Shown here piece by piece: positions 7,881 through 15,734 of a stretch of DNA of 53,440 nucleotides. The stretch is from assembly GCA_030691075.1 (NCBI GenBank), contig JAUYFI010000058.1, positions 1 through 53,440 of the forward strand, given 5' to 3'. Position numbers and translations under genes: made by a program. The stretch's first letter is position 1; each line of letters starts with the position of its first letter. Under the pieces are notes generated by a model. It saw nothing but the letters and a program-made list of their open reading frames with translations, was not told the origin of the DNA and did no database searches. Source of the stretch: Sulfurisoma sp. (lineage in GTDB: Bacteria > Pseudomonadota > Gammaproteobacteria > Burkholderiales > Rhodocyclaceae).

Positions 7881-9362
7881 ATGAACGCCAAACGCTCCGC
7901 CAAGACGGCCACCACCAAGCTCTTCGTGCTCGATACCAACGTGCTGATGCACGATCCGACGAGCCTCTACCGCTTCGAGGAGCACGACATCTTCGTGCCG
8001 ATGATGACCCTGGAGGAACTCGATGCCAACAAGAAGGGCATGTCGGAAGTTGCCCGCAATGCCCGTCAGGCCAGTCGTAACCTCGACGAAATCGTCTCTA
8101 CCTCCGAGACGCTGATCAAGGAGGGCATCCCCCTGTTCGGCCCCTCGCGCGAGCTCGCCTCGGGCCGCCTGTTCCTGCAGACCGAGGCCATGAACGGCCA
8201 CATCCCGTCGTCGCTGCCGACCACCAAGGGCGACAACCAGATCCTCGGCGTAATGATGAACCTGCAGGAGCGCTTCCCCAAGCGCCCGGTCATTCTGGTG
8301 TCGAAGGACATCAACATGCGCATCAAGGCCCGCGCGCTGGGCCTGGAAGCGCAGGATTACTTCAACGACAAGGTACTGGAAGACACCGACCTGCTGTTCT
8401 CCGGCACGCTGGAGTTGCCGCCCGACTTCTGGGAGAGCCACGGCCAGGACATGAAGTCGTGGAAGCAGGACGGCCGCACCCTCTACAAGGTCGGCGGGCC
8501 GCTCTGCCGTGACATGCTGGTCAACGAGTTCGTCTATCTCGAACCCGGCCCCAAGACCGACAAGCCCTTCCACGCCATCGTGCGCGAGGGCAGCGGCAAG
8601 AGCGCCGTCATCTCGACGCTGACCGACTACAGCCACCAGAAGAACGCCGTCTGGGGAATCATGGCGCGCAACCGCGAGCAGAACTTCGCGCTCAACCTGC
8701 TGATGGATCCGGACATCGACTTCATCACCCTGCTGGGACAGGCCGGCACCGGCAAGACGCTGCTGACCCTGGCCGCCGCGCTGACGCAGACGCTGGAGAC
8801 CAAGCGTTATGCGGAAATCATTGTCACTCGCGTCACCGTGCCGGTGGGCGAGGACATCGGCTTCCTGCCGGGCACCGAAGAGGAAAAAATGACGCCGTGG
8901 ATGGGTGCCATCGAGGACAACCTCGACGTCCTCAACAAGCCGGCCGAGGCCGCCGGCGACAAGGGCGACAAGTCGGCGCACTCCCCCGGCGGGGGCTTCT
9001 CCGGCAATTACGGCGGCGACTGGGGACGGCAGGCCACGATGGATCTCATTCGCAGCCGGGTCAAGGTCAAGTCGCTCAACTTCATGCGCGGGCGCACCTT
9101 CATCAACAAGTTCCTCATCATCGACGAGGCGCAGAACCTCACGCCCAAGCAGATGAAGACGCTGATCACTCGCGCCGGCCCCGGCACCAAGGTGGTCTGC
9201 CTCGGCAACATCGCGCAGATCGACACGCCCTATCTCACCGAGGGCTCGTCGGGCCTGACCTACGTGGTGGATCGATTCAAGGGCTGGTCGCACTCGGGCC
9301 ACGTCACGCTGCAGCGCGGCGAGCGTTCGCGCCTGGCGGATCACGCGGCCGAGGTGCTGTAG
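7881..9362 (+). CDS. PIN-domain PhoH-family ATPase (PhoH2 type)
   Basis: 493 residues. An N-terminal PIN nuclease domain (about 10-150) begins KLFVLDTNVLMHDPTSLYRF with its first acidic residue in DTNV, and a C-terminal PhoH ATPase domain (about 265-490) has Walker A GQAGTGKT near 285 and Walker B FLIIDEAQN near 411. Such fusions are RNA-directed: ATP-dependent unwinding joined to ribonuclease action. I chose the ATG at 7881, which has AAGGA six bases upstream; an ATG at 7779 overlapping the bcp stop would add 34 poorly conserved residues. A 26-bp motif follows the stop codon. A long antisense frame over the gene is a composition effect. Confidence 0.92.
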   Translation: MNAKRSAKTATTKLFVLDTNVLMHDPTSLYRFEEHDIFVPMMTLEELDANKKGMSEVARNARQASRNLDEIVSTSETLIKEGIPLFGPSRELASGRLFLQTEAMNGHIPSSLPTTKGDNQILGVMMNLQERFPKRPVILVSKDINMRIKARALGLEAQDYFNDKVLEDTDLLFSGTLELPPDFWESHGQDMKSWKQDGRTLYKVGGPLCRDMLVNEFVYLEPGPKTDKPFHAIVREGSGKSAVISTLTDYSHQKNAVWGIMARNREQNFALNLLMDPDIDFITLLGQAGTGKTLLTLAAALTQTLETKRYAEIIVTRVTVPVGEDIGFLPGTEEEKMTPWMGAIEDNLDVLNKPAEAAGDKGDKSAHSPGGGFSGNYGGDWGRQATMDLIRSRVKVKSLNFMRGRTFINKFLIIDEAQNLTPKQMKTLITRAGPGTKVVCLGNIAQIDTPYLTEGSSGLTYVVDRFKGWSHSGHVTLQRGERSRLADHAAEVL

Positions 9363-9363
9363 C

Positions 9364-9389
9364 CGCCGTCTCGCCAGCGCCGACTTTTT
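9364..9389 (-). repeat. 26-bp interspersed motif, inverted
   Basis: Reverse complement of the motif at 629-653, identical over its full length, placed 1 nt after the phoH stop. In this orientation the plus strand ends in a run of five T, so it could assist transcription termination after phoH. Confidence 0.65.
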
Positions 9390-9449
9390 GCTTCAGGCTC
9401 GGTATGAGCCGGAAGCGAAGTTCCAGCTCCGGCCGCCGCTACGCGGCTT

Positions 9450-9470
9450 AACTTGCGCACGGCGCAAGTT
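9450..9470. terminator. Hairpin between convergent phoH and dnaB
   Basis: Perfect 9-bp inverted repeat AACTTGCGC-ACG-GCGCAAGTT. It lies between the convergent stops of phoH (9362) and dnaB (9498). No T run, so its role as a terminator is a guess. Confidence 0.4.
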
Positions 9471-9497
9471 GGCCTGCGCTGAAACTCTGCAGCTGGC

Positions 9498-10901
9498 TCA
9501 ATAGGCGCCAGCTGCAAAGTTTTCGAACTTGGTGTACTCGCCGAGGAAGGTGAGCTTGACGGTTCCCAGCGGGCCGTTGCGGTGCTTGCCGATGCCGACC
9601 TCGGCGATGCCCTTGTCCTGGGTGTCCGGCTTGTAGTATTCCTCGCGGTACATCATCAGGATCAGGTCGGCATCCTGCTCGATGGCGCCGGATTCGCGCA
9701 GGTCCGACATCAGCGGGCGCTTCTCGTTGCGTTCCTCGACCTTGCGCGAGAGCTGCGACAGCGCGAGGATCGGCACGTTGAGTTCCTTGGCCAGCGCCTT
9801 GATCGAGCGCGAGATCTCGGAAATCTCGGTGGCGCGGTTCTCGTTGTCCTTCACCGATGTCATCAACTGCAGGTAGTCGATGACGATCAGGCCGAGCTTG
9901 CCGCCGTACTTGCGCGCCAGGCGCCGGGCGCGGGCGCGCAGGTCGGTGGCGTTGAGAGCGCCGGTCTCGTCGATCTCGATCGGCGCGTCGTGCAGCTTGC
10001 CCAGCGCGCCGGTCATCTTGTCCCACTCCTCGTCGGTGAGCTTGCCGTTGCGGATGCGCTGCTGGTCGATGCGGCCGATCGAGGACAGCATGCGCATGGC
10101 GATCTGCGGCCCCGACATTTCCAGGCTGAAAATCGCCACCGGCAGGCGCAGCTCGACGCCGACATGTTCGGCGATATTGAGCGCGAAGGCGGTCTTGCCC
10201 ATCGATGGCCGGCCGGCGATGACGATCATGTCGCCGCCCTGCAGGCCCGAGGTCATGCGGTCGAGATCGACGAAGCCCGTCGGCACGCCGGTGACGTCGG
10301 ACGGATTCTCGCGATCATAGAGTTCCTGGATGCGCTCGACCACCTCGCCCAGCAGCGGCGTGACCTCGCGGAAGCCCTGCACCGACCGGGCCCCGTGCTC
10401 GGCGATCTCGAACACCTTGGCCTCGGCCTCGTCGAGCAGGACCTTGGCGTCGCGTCCGGCGGGATTGAGCGCGCTGGCGGCGATCTCGTCGCCGACGGTG
10501 ACCAGCTTCCTCAGCACCGCGCGCTCGTGAACGATCTCGGCGTAGCGGCGGATGTTGGCGGCCGAGGGCGTGTTGTTGGCGATTTCGCCGAGATAGGCGA
10601 TGCCGCCGGTCTGCTCGACCTCGTTCGACTTCTCGATGGCCTCGAACACGGTGACCACGTCGGCCGGGCGGCCGACCTCGATCAGGCGCGAGATGTGGCG
10701 GAATATGCGGCGATGGTCGTCGCGGTAGAAATCGGCGGCGGAGACGAGGTCGCCGATGCGATCCCAGGCGCTGTTATCGAGCAGCAGGCCGCCGATCAGC
10801 GACTGCTCGGCCTCGATGGAGTGCGGCGGCAGCTTGAGCGCCGCGACTTGCGGATCGAACTGCTGCACGGATGAATTCGTCAGGACGCGCATCTGGGCCA
10901 T
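9498..10901 (-). CDS. dnaB: Replicative DNA helicase DnaB
   Basis: 467 residues. The N-terminal domain begins near PPHSIEAEQSLIGGLLLD, and the RecA-like C-terminal domain has Walker A AGRPSMGKTAFALNIAEH at about 230 and a Walker B-like LIVIDYLQLM. The hexamer unwinds DNA ahead of the replisome using ATP. The start at 10901 has GGGAGG upstream at a suitable distance; the frame also opens at a TTG two codons earlier. The gene follows rpsF-priB-rpsR-rplI on the same strand, separated by a strong hairpin (11021-11054), so it probably has its own promoter, near a group of DnaA-box-like sites. It ends against a probable terminator region. Confidence 0.98.
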   Translation of the reverse strand: MAQMRVLTNSSVQQFDPQVAALKLPPHSIEAEQSLIGGLLLDNSAWDRIGDLVSAADFYRDDHRRIFRHISRLIEVGRPADVVTVFEAIEKSNEVEQTGGIAYLGEIANNTPSAANIRRYAEIVHERAVLRKLVTVGDEIAASALNPAGRDAKVLLDEAEAKVFEIAEHGARSVQGFREVTPLLGEVVERIQELYDRENPSDVTGVPTGFVDLDRMTSGLQGGDMIVIAGRPSMGKTAFALNIAEHVGVELRLPVAIFSLEMSGPQIAMRMLSSIGRIDQQRIRNGKLTDEEWDKMTGALGKLHDAPIEIDETGALNATDLRARARRLARKYGGKLGLIVIDYLQLMTSVKDNENRATEISEISRSIKALAKELNVPILALSQLSRKVEERNEKRPLMSDLRESGAIEQDADLILMMYREEYYKPDTQDKGIAEVGIGKHRNGPLGTVKLTFLGEYTKFENFAAGAY

Positions 10902-10969
10902 GAACAATTGCCTCCCTGGAGAAGCCCACAGTCTACCGATGCCGCCGTTCGGACGCGATAGGACAAAGC

Positions 10970-11022
10970 TGTGGAAATCCCGTGGAAATGCGGTGGATAA
11001 GTTGTGAATGGCCTGTGGAAAA
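10970..11022. promoter_or_regulatory. Cluster of DnaA-box-like sequences before dnaB
   Basis: Five variants of the reversed DnaA box TGTGGATAA occur at about 10-12 bp spacing: TGTGGAAAT (10970), CGTGGAAAT (10981), GGTGGATAA (10992), TTGTGAATG (11002) and TGTGGAAAA (11014). Each has one to several mismatches. Position directly upstream of dnaB makes control by DnaA possible but unproven. Confidence 0.35.
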
Positions 11023-11054
11023 CACGAGGGCCGCCCGCAGGCGGCCCTCGTGTT
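11021..11054 (-). terminator. Intrinsic terminator after rplI
   Basis: Perfect 15-bp inverted repeat, AACACGAGGGCCGCC and its complement, with a 4-nt loop. On the minus strand the stem is followed by TTTT. It lies 18 nt after the rplI stop and separates the ribosomal operon from dnaB. Confidence 0.85.
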
Positions 11055-11072
11055 GCGTCAGGCGATTGGAGA

Positions 11073-11522
11073 TTACTGCTCGCCGACCACCGAAACGGTG
11101 ATGGTCGCGACCACGTCGTGATGCAGCGCGATCTCGACCTGGTTGTCGCCGACCTGCTTGAACGGGCCCTCGGGCAGGCGCACCATGGACTTCTCGATCT
11201 CGATGCCCTGCGCCTTGAGCGCGTCGGCGATGTCGCTGTTGCCGACCGAGCCGAACAGGCGACCATCGACGCCAGCCTTGCGGGCCACCCGCACCGACAC
11301 GCCCTCGAGCCTGGCGACCTGCGCCTGGGCGGCGGCGAGAATCTCGGCGTGGGCCTTCTCCAGCTCGGCACGGCGCGCCTCGAACACCTTCCGGTTCGCA
11401 TCCGTCGCGCGCTTGGCCTTGCCCTGCGGAATCAGGAAGTTGCGAGCGTAGCCATCCTTGACCTTGACGATGTCGCCGAGGCCGCCGAGGTTGACCACTT
11501 TTTCCATCAGAATCACTTGCAT
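11073..11522 (-). CDS. rplI: 50S ribosomal protein L9
   Basis: 149 residues, the normal length. The N-terminus [20 protein letters not shown] and the Gly/Lys-rich segment [12 protein letters not shown] are hallmarks of L9, which binds 23S rRNA near the L1 stalk and affects translational fidelity. A long charged helix (about 40-75) joins the two RNA-binding domains. It is the last gene of the rpsF-priB-rpsR-rplI operon, 12 nt after rpsR, and is followed by a strong terminator hairpin. Ribosome site AGGAGAAAAGACC precedes the ATG. Confidence 0.98.
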   Translation of the reverse strand: MQVILMEKVVNLGGLGDIVKVKDGYARNFLIPQGKAKRATDANRKVFEARRAELEKAHAEILAAAQAQVARLEGVSVRVARKAGVDGRLFGSVGNSDIADALKAQGIEIEKSMVRLPEGPFKQVGDNQVEIALHHDVVATITVSVVGEQ

Positions 11523-11534
11523 GGTCTTTTCTCC

Positions 11535-11816
11535 TTAGCCCTGGTGCAGGTCGGTGTAGGGCATCAGCGCCAGGAAGCGGGCGCGCTTGATGGCCGTGGA
11601 CAGCTGGCGCTGGTAGCCGGACTTGGTGCCGGTGATGCGCGCCGGCATGATCTTGCCGTTCTCGGCGATGAAGTCCTTGAGGATGTCGACGTCCTTGTAG
11701 TCGATTTCCTCGATCTTCTCCGCGCTGAAGCGGCAGAACTTGCGACGCTTGAACAGGCCGCGGCCCTTGTCATCCTTTTTCTTGACGCCGGTCTTGCTCT
11801 TCGGTTTGAAAGCCAT
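11535..11816 (-). CDS. rpsR: 30S ribosomal protein S18
   Basis: 93 residues starting [10 protein letters not shown] at the ATG 11816, with AAGGAAA upstream; an earlier in-frame ATG at 11834 would add six residues and has less support. The core has the S18 features [17 protein letters not shown] and [14 protein letters not shown], followed by a basic C-terminus. S18 pairs with S6 on the 30S platform. Its start lies inside the 3' end of priB, so the two are translationally coupled. Confidence 0.98.
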   Translation of the reverse strand: MAFKPKSKTGVKKKDDKGRGLFKRRKFCRFSAEKIEEIDYKDVDILKDFIAENGKIMPARITGTKSGYQRQLSTAIKRARFLALMPYTDLHQG

Positions 11817-12138
11817 TTTCGTTTCCTTCGACAAATTCGATCGTAATCACATGCAGCACGGGGCAGCGGTTCTTCAGGCTCTTGGCGGCGAGGAATCCGC
11901 TCACGCTAATCTCGCTGCCCAAACTCCACTGCGCCAGCTGCGTCGCCACGGTTCCCAGCGCCACGCAGTTCATCTCGCATTCGACCTTGCGGGGATTTCC
12001 CGCCTCGACCTGCTCCGACTCGTGACCGAAGCGGAAGTCGATGGCCGGAACGCCGGCCGGGGTGTAGCGCAGAACACCGCGTTCGAGCAGCCTTCCCGAC
12101 AGTCGCGTCAGGTTGGCCGCCGCGCCGGTGCCGCTCAC
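11770..12138 (-). CDS. priB: Primosomal replication protein PriB
   Basis: 122 residues, single-stranded-DNA-binding (OB-fold) protein used with PriA in replication restart. The core runs from [20 protein letters not shown] through CEMNCVALG to [17 protein letters not shown]. The GTG start overlaps the rpsF stop (GTGA). The frame extends about 15 residues past the usual PriB end and overlaps rpsR by 47 nt, giving a charged tail ([12 protein letters not shown]) that is probably not conserved. The place between rpsF and rpsR is the standard position of priB in proteobacteria. Confidence 0.9.
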   Translation of the reverse strand: MSGTGAAANLTRLSGRLLERGVLRYTPAGVPAIDFRFGHESEQVEAGNPRKVECEMNCVALGTVATQLAQWSLGSEISVSGFLAAKSLKNRCPVLHVITIEFVEGNENGFQTEEQDRRQEKG

Positions 12139-12533
12139 GCGGCCGCTGGCGCCTCGACTTGAGGCGGCGCCTCGGCCTGGGGCTGCGCCGCGGGCGCGTT
12201 CAGCGACCTCGCCTTCTCTTCCTTCATCATCGGCGAGGGCGTGGTCACGGGCTTGCTCGTCTTGACGGTCAGATGGCGCAGCACGGCGTCGTTGAACTTG
12301 AAGGCGTTCTCGAGCTCGGCCAGCGTTTCGCCGTCGCACTCGATGTTCATGAGCACGTAATGCGCCTTATGCACCTTCTGGATCTGGTAGGCCAACTGGC
12401 GACGGCCCCAGTCCTCGAGACGGTGGATGGCGCCGTTGCGGGCGGTGACCAGCGTCTTGTAACGCTCGATCATCGCAGGTACCTGCTCGGACTGGTCCGG
12501 GTGAACGATAAAAACCACTTCGTAGTGTCGCAT
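12135..12533 (-). CDS. rpsF: 30S ribosomal protein S6
   Basis: 132 residues. The S6 fold is evident from the start [18 protein letters not shown] and the segments [16 protein letters not shown] and [10 protein letters not shown]. The protein contacts 16S rRNA with S18. A long C-terminal tail (about 100-132) rich in Ala, Pro and Glu goes beyond the E. coli core. First gene of the rpsF-priB-rpsR-rplI operon; AAGGAG lies just before the ATG. The promoter should lie in the roughly 130 bp upstream; a TTGACG hexamer near 12613 on the minus strand is a candidate -35 element. Confidence 0.97.
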   Translation of the reverse strand: MRHYEVVFIVHPDQSEQVPAMIERYKTLVTARNGAIHRLEDWGRRQLAYQIQKVHKAHYVLMNIECDGETLAELENAFKFNDAVLRHLTVKTSKPVTTPSPMMKEEKARSLNAPAAQPQAEAPPQVEAPAAA

Positions 12534-12759
12534 GCAATCTCCTTGTGGGTCAGTGGATCGAAGCCCTCCCGCATGCGCATCGGGTAGAGCAAGGGAAAGC
12601 CGGCGATTTTACGTCAAATCCGGCACTTATGGCAAGACAGACTGACGTCAAGCAGGGAAAAGCGTGGGGAATATCGCTCTCCTATCCGACCGGGCACAAT
12701 CCGGATCGTTGAAGAATTCGCCATTCGTGCCACAATCGCTGGCGCAACGTCGACCCCAC

Positions 12760-13599
12760 ATGATCGAACAACCATTTTCCGATCTCGAAGCCTGGGTAGC
12801 CTTCTACGGCCAGGCACAAATTCCAGTCCTGCGACGCACCGTGCAGGAACTGGATCGCTTGCGCGAGAACGCCGAAAACGTCAATGGCCGCATCGTCGCC
12901 GGCGTCATTCTGCAAGACCCGCTGATGACGCTGCGCGTGCTGCAGTACATCGAGGAGCACCGGCGCAAGCGCCAGACCACCGACATCACCACCATCGAGC
13001 GCGCGCTGATGATGATCGGGATCGAGCCTTTCTTCCGCGACTTCCAGGAACTGCCGCTGGTCGAGGAACGGCTCAAGAGCCATCCCAAGGCGCTGCTCGG
13101 CCTGCTCAAGGTCATGAATCGCGCCCGCAAGGCATCGCAGTGGGCGCGGGAATGGGCCTTCGCCCGCCATGACCTTGACGTCGACGAGATTACAGTGGCC
13201 ACCCTGCTCCACGACGTCGCCGAACTCCTCATGTGGTGCTTCGCGCCGAACCTGGCGCTTGGCGTTCGCGACCGCCAGGCCGCCGACCGCACCCTGCGCA
13301 GTTCCACCGCGCAGACCGATGCCTACCAGGTGGGTTTGCAAGACCTGCAGACCCGGCTCAGCCGCCTCTGGCGCCTGCCGGAGCTTCTGCTCACGCTGAT
13401 GGACCACGCCAAGGCCGAGAATCCGCGCGTCAAGAACGTGGTGTTGGCCGTCGACCTGGCGCGCCACTCGGCCAACGGCTGGGACGACGCCGCCCTGCCG
13501 GACGACTTCGAGGCCATCGAGGAACTGCTGCGCATCAGCCACGACACGCTGCTGCGCAAGCTCGGCATCGAGCCGCCCGACAACAGTCAGCCGCAGTAG
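12760..13599 (+). CDS. HDOD-domain protein
   Basis: 279 residues from the ATG at 12760 (MIEQPFSDLEAW). It has the HDOD/HD-type helical pattern: VAGVILQDPLMTLRVLQYI near 45 and TVATLLHDVAELLMW near 147, where His-Asp resembles the HD motif but the remaining metal ligands of true HD phosphohydrolases are not obvious. HDOD proteins are usually signalling or scaffold proteins rather than enzymes. An upstream GTG at 12664 would add 32 residues that look unconserved. Divergent from rpsF and followed by tRNA-Arg(CCT). Function unknown. Confidence 0.8.
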   Translation: MIEQPFSDLEAWVAFYGQAQIPVLRRTVQELDRLRENAENVNGRIVAGVILQDPLMTLRVLQYIEEHRRKRQTTDITTIERALMMIGIEPFFRDFQELPLVEERLKSHPKALLGLLKVMNRARKASQWAREWAFARHDLDVDEITVATLLHDVAELLMWCFAPNLALGVRDRQAADRTLRSSTAQTDAYQVGLQDLQTRLSRLWRLPELLLTLMDHAKAENPRVKNVVLAVDLARHSANGWDDAALPDDFEAIEELLRISHDTLLRKLGIEPPDNSQPQ

Positions 13600-13652
13600 C
13601 CGGTCGCGGCGATTCCCGAAATGCCGCCACGGCGCTAGAATCCGGCCCTCGC

Positions 13653-13728
13653 GCCCTCGTAGCTCAGTGGATAGAGCGACCGCCTCCTAAGCGGTAGGTC
13701 TCAGGTTCGATTCCTGACTTGGGCGCCA
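13653..13728 (+). tRNA. tRNA-Arg (anticodon CCT), integration target
   Basis: 76-nt cloverleaf: D arm GCTC/GAGC, anticodon stem ACCGC/GCGGT around CTCCTAA, T arm TCAGG-TTCGATT-CCTGA, G discriminator and CCA. Anticodon CCT reads AGG. The acceptor stem GCCCTCG/CTTGGGC has two adjacent mismatches (5-68 T-T and 6-67 C-T), unusual for a working tRNA. Its 3' 50 bp are repeated at 18103-18152, marking this tRNA as the attachment site of an integrative element, which probably replaced the original 3' end. Confidence 0.9.
13679..13728 (+). repeat. attL: 50-bp direct repeat in tRNA-Arg
   Basis: Starts ACCGCCTCCTAAGCGG, ends TTGGGCGCCA; matches 18103-18152 at 49 of 50 positions (T to C in the anticodon loop). 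Covers the tRNA from the anticodon stem to CCA, the usual crossover zone for tRNA-targeting integrases. Confidence 0.88.
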
Positions 13729-13784
13729 GTAATACCAAGCATCTAGCCCATCAGGTGCAGTTTGGTTTTTTGCTTTTAGGCTTT

Positions 13785-13808
13785 CATGTAGGGGCCATGT
13801 AGGGATTT
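13785..13808 (+). repeat. Probable integrase arm-type site, left
   Basis: Tandem ATGTAGGG units (CATGTAGGGG CCATGTAGGG then ATTT). One mismatch from 17956-17979 in the same orientation. Short tandem direct repeats near att are typical arm-binding sites for tyrosine integrases. Confidence 0.6.
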
Positions 13809-13951
13809 CTGGTCAATGCACACTGACTGCCACCACCACGAACTGACTACCGGCGAAGCCGGCCAGCGAGCGCGCCCTCCGGCGCGGAAGCGACCCACAC
13901 CCCCCAGCGCACAGCGCCCAACTAAACCCACGCAGCGACAGCCGCGCCAAC

Positions 13952-14113
13952 ATAGCCATTGTCCGGGCTGGGGCGCAAGACATAACCGACCCTTCTGCGA
14001 ACCCGCAGGGCGCGAAGCGGTGCTGACACCAAGCCAACTCGGTTGGCGACTGGCTGCATTTTGCAGAAGGCGCGGTTATGTTCAATCGCTTGCGATTTAC
14101 CCCTGCCCGGCTG
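13952..14113 (-). repeat. Structured non-coding repeat, copy B
   Basis: Inverted relative to copy A (285-456). Stem 13980-13998 pairs with 14063-14081 (19 bp, two mismatches) around a 64-nt loop, the same geometry as copy A. Outer flanks are nearly identical to copy A while the stem sequence differs with pairing preserved. It sits inside the tRNA-Arg island. No coding function seen. Confidence 0.6.
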
Positions 14114-14411
14114 GGTGCAGTTGAGCGCAGCGAACTGACCGGGTTGCGGTGAGCCTTTGACTGGCAATCCCGCATAGCGGGTTTTCCTTGGCCGTGTGCG
14201 ACCTGCGGAATGGAGCAGGACTGAGGACGGGACGCTGCCGGGTTTTGCCGCGTAGCCGCCGAATGGATGCGCAATGCAGCAGGTGGCACGGACTTGACCT
14301 TGCGAGCGAACAACATCACGCAATGGCAGCCGTCCGCTTCACCGCAGGTAAGCGGCGGCGGGCCACGAAGTGCAGGAAGGCGGGCAGCAGGCACCCAAGA
14401 TAGCCAAGGGC

Positions 14412-14437
14412 AAAAAGTCGGCGCTGGCGATACGGCG
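14412..14437 (+). repeat. 26-bp interspersed motif
   Basis: AAAAAGTCGGCGCTGGCGAT followed by ACGGCG; one mismatch from the 629 copy. Inverted partner at 14743. Confidence 0.6.
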
Positions 14438-14742
14438 ATGGCAGGCGCGGCAAAGCCAGTGGCGAAGCCTCTGGCGCGGTGGAGTACGCGACGCGGTAGC
14501 CGCCTGCAAGCCGCAAGCTGGCGAGCAGGCTTTTTGCTGGCCAGCGCAGTGGCGTAGCGGCGGGACAGGAGGTCAGGCGGTGAGCGAAGGCACTGAGCCG
14601 TGGCGCGGTTGTTTGCGCGACGGCGGGCGTCCAGTACGTGACGCGGTAGCGATGGCGCGGGGCTTGCGGGTTCTTTGCAAGCGCCGTGACTGAGCGGGTA
14701 GTCGAGGCGCGTCAGCGTCCGGATCGGATCAGGCTTGCATCG

Positions 14743-14766
14743 CGCCGTGTCACCAGCGCCGACTTT
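14743..14766 (-). repeat. 26-bp interspersed motif, inverted
   Basis: Reverse complement reads AAAGTCGGCGCTGGTGACAC followed by GGCG. With the copy at 14412 it brackets about 305 bp of gene-free sequence. Confidence 0.5.
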
Positions 14767-15121
14767 CGCGGCAGGCCGCGTCGTCTAGCCTGACTATGCC
14801 GAATCGAACCGGGGTGGGGTCAGCGATGGACACCCCCGCCGTGGTTTGATGTGTAGCCCGCAAATTTTCGGCCAAAATTTCAAAGTATTCCATACGCATG
14901 CTTGCACTGAGCTGGTGATTACCCGAAGCGGGGAGCGGTTAATGGTGGTCTGTCCCTGCATGCTCTCCCGCCCCTCCGAATCATGGTAAGCCAGAGGGAC
15001 GATTTTTCTTATGGAGCGCATCCAAGACCTCGCGCTCTTTTTTTGTCAGGCGACCATCCATCGACCAGCCGGGGAAGGTGCCCGGATTTCGCCCCGTCGG
15101 GCTAGGCGCGGCTTTACTCGA

Positions 15122-15406
15122 TCAGGCGGCTTGCGGTTCGATGCGCAGGACGGCATGCCCGCCCACGGCTTGTGCGAATCGCTGCACGGTGCGCATGGAT
15201 GGCGGGCGCTTGCCGCTTTCCAGCCGCGCGACCACGCTTTGCGTCGTGCCCATGCGCTGCGCGACTTCGCTTTGCGACAGGCCGGCGCGCGCACGGGCGG
15301 CAATCATTTCGCGGGAAATGGCGTATTCGTCGGCCAGGGCATCATAGGCAGCACGGGTTTCGGCATCGGCCAGCAGTTCGCGCTTGAGGGTTTTCAGGGT
15401 CTTCAT
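15122..15406 (-). CDS. XRE-family antitoxin of a RelE/HigB-type module
   Basis: 94 residues. A helix-turn-helix of the Cro/XRE type covers about 38-90: ARAGLSQSEVAQRMGTTQSV then ARLESGKRPPS. The N-terminal third is a helical segment likely to bind the toxin. It starts 1 nt after the toxin stop, the toxin-first order seen in higBA systems. Antitoxins of this type neutralise the toxin and repress their own promoter; the inverted repeat at 15738-15753 upstream of the toxin gene is a candidate operator. First module behind an integrase 3'-end fragment in the island. Confidence 0.85.
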   Translation of the reverse strand: MKTLKTLKRELLADAETRAAYDALADEYAISREMIAARARAGLSQSEVAQRMGTTQSVVARLESGKRPPSMRTVQRFAQAVGGHAVLRIEPQAA

Positions 15407-15407
15407 T

Positions 15408-15734
15408 TCACGGCCTCCAGTCTTCCAATCGTTTGCGGGCGGTTTCTATCGCGGCGCGCGGGGTCGCTTGCGTCTTCTTGACGAAGGCATGCAGCACCAG
15501 CAGCGTGCGGCCCTGAACGGCGGCATACACGGCGCGGGCGATGCCGTCCCTGCCCTGCATGCGCATTTCCCACAGCTTGCCTTCCAGCGGCCGGATATGG
15601 GGCATGCCCACCTTCATCGGCCCGAAGGCTTCCAGCAGGTCGGATATGTGCAGGAAGCGGGCCTGCATGTCGCCGGGCAGGGCTTTCAGTTCGGCTTCCG
15701 CCAGTGGGTGCGCTCTGACCGTCCATTGGTTCAT
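15408..15734 (-). CDS. RelE/ParE-superfamily toxin (phage Gp49/HigB-like)
   Basis: 108 residues. The pattern AEAELKALPGDMQARFLHIS, then HIRPLEGKLWEMRM, RAVYAAVQGRTLLVLHAF and VKKTQATP matches the RelE-superfamily fold of HigB/Gp49 toxins, which cut mRNA on the ribosome. The conserved end FVKKTQ-TP is characteristic. The cognate HTH antitoxin follows directly. An inverted repeat ATAGCA-TTTT-TGCTAT lies just upstream. The coding region starts where an integrase 3'-end remnant ends (15731-15895), so that remnant carries the likely promoter region. Confidence 0.88.
   Translation of the reverse strand: MNQWTVRAHPLAEAELKALPGDMQARFLHISDLLEAFGPMKVGMPHIRPLEGKLWEMRMQGRDGIARAVYAAVQGRTLLVLHAFVKKTQATPRAAIETARKRLEDWRP

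Larger units (their letters stand above)
14114..15121. other. Gene-free part of the island
   Basis: About 1 kb, very GC-rich up to 14760, with many short palindromes and two oppositely oriented copies of the 26-bp motif (14412 and 14743) about 330 bp apart. From 14820 the composition drops. No frame resembles a known protein; open frames such as the minus-strand one at 14794-15021 lack support. A short minus-strand sequence near 15050 that reads DGRLTKKEREVLDALHKKN may be a decayed coding fragment. Confidence 0.5.

Noticed and set aside
7512..9344. Long open frame on the strand opposite phoH
   Set aside because: It mirrors the codon periodicity of phoH, has biased composition and no motif; similar antisense frames lie over the GGDEF gene, dnaX, comEC and the ATPase.
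13813..14394. Minus-strand frame across repeat copy B
   Set aside because: Equivalent frames in copy A are not conserved in phase; the conserved part is the hairpin structure, not the protein.
14794..15021. 75-codon minus-strand frame in the island
   Set aside because: No ribosome site, no family resemblance, and it crosses a change in base composition.
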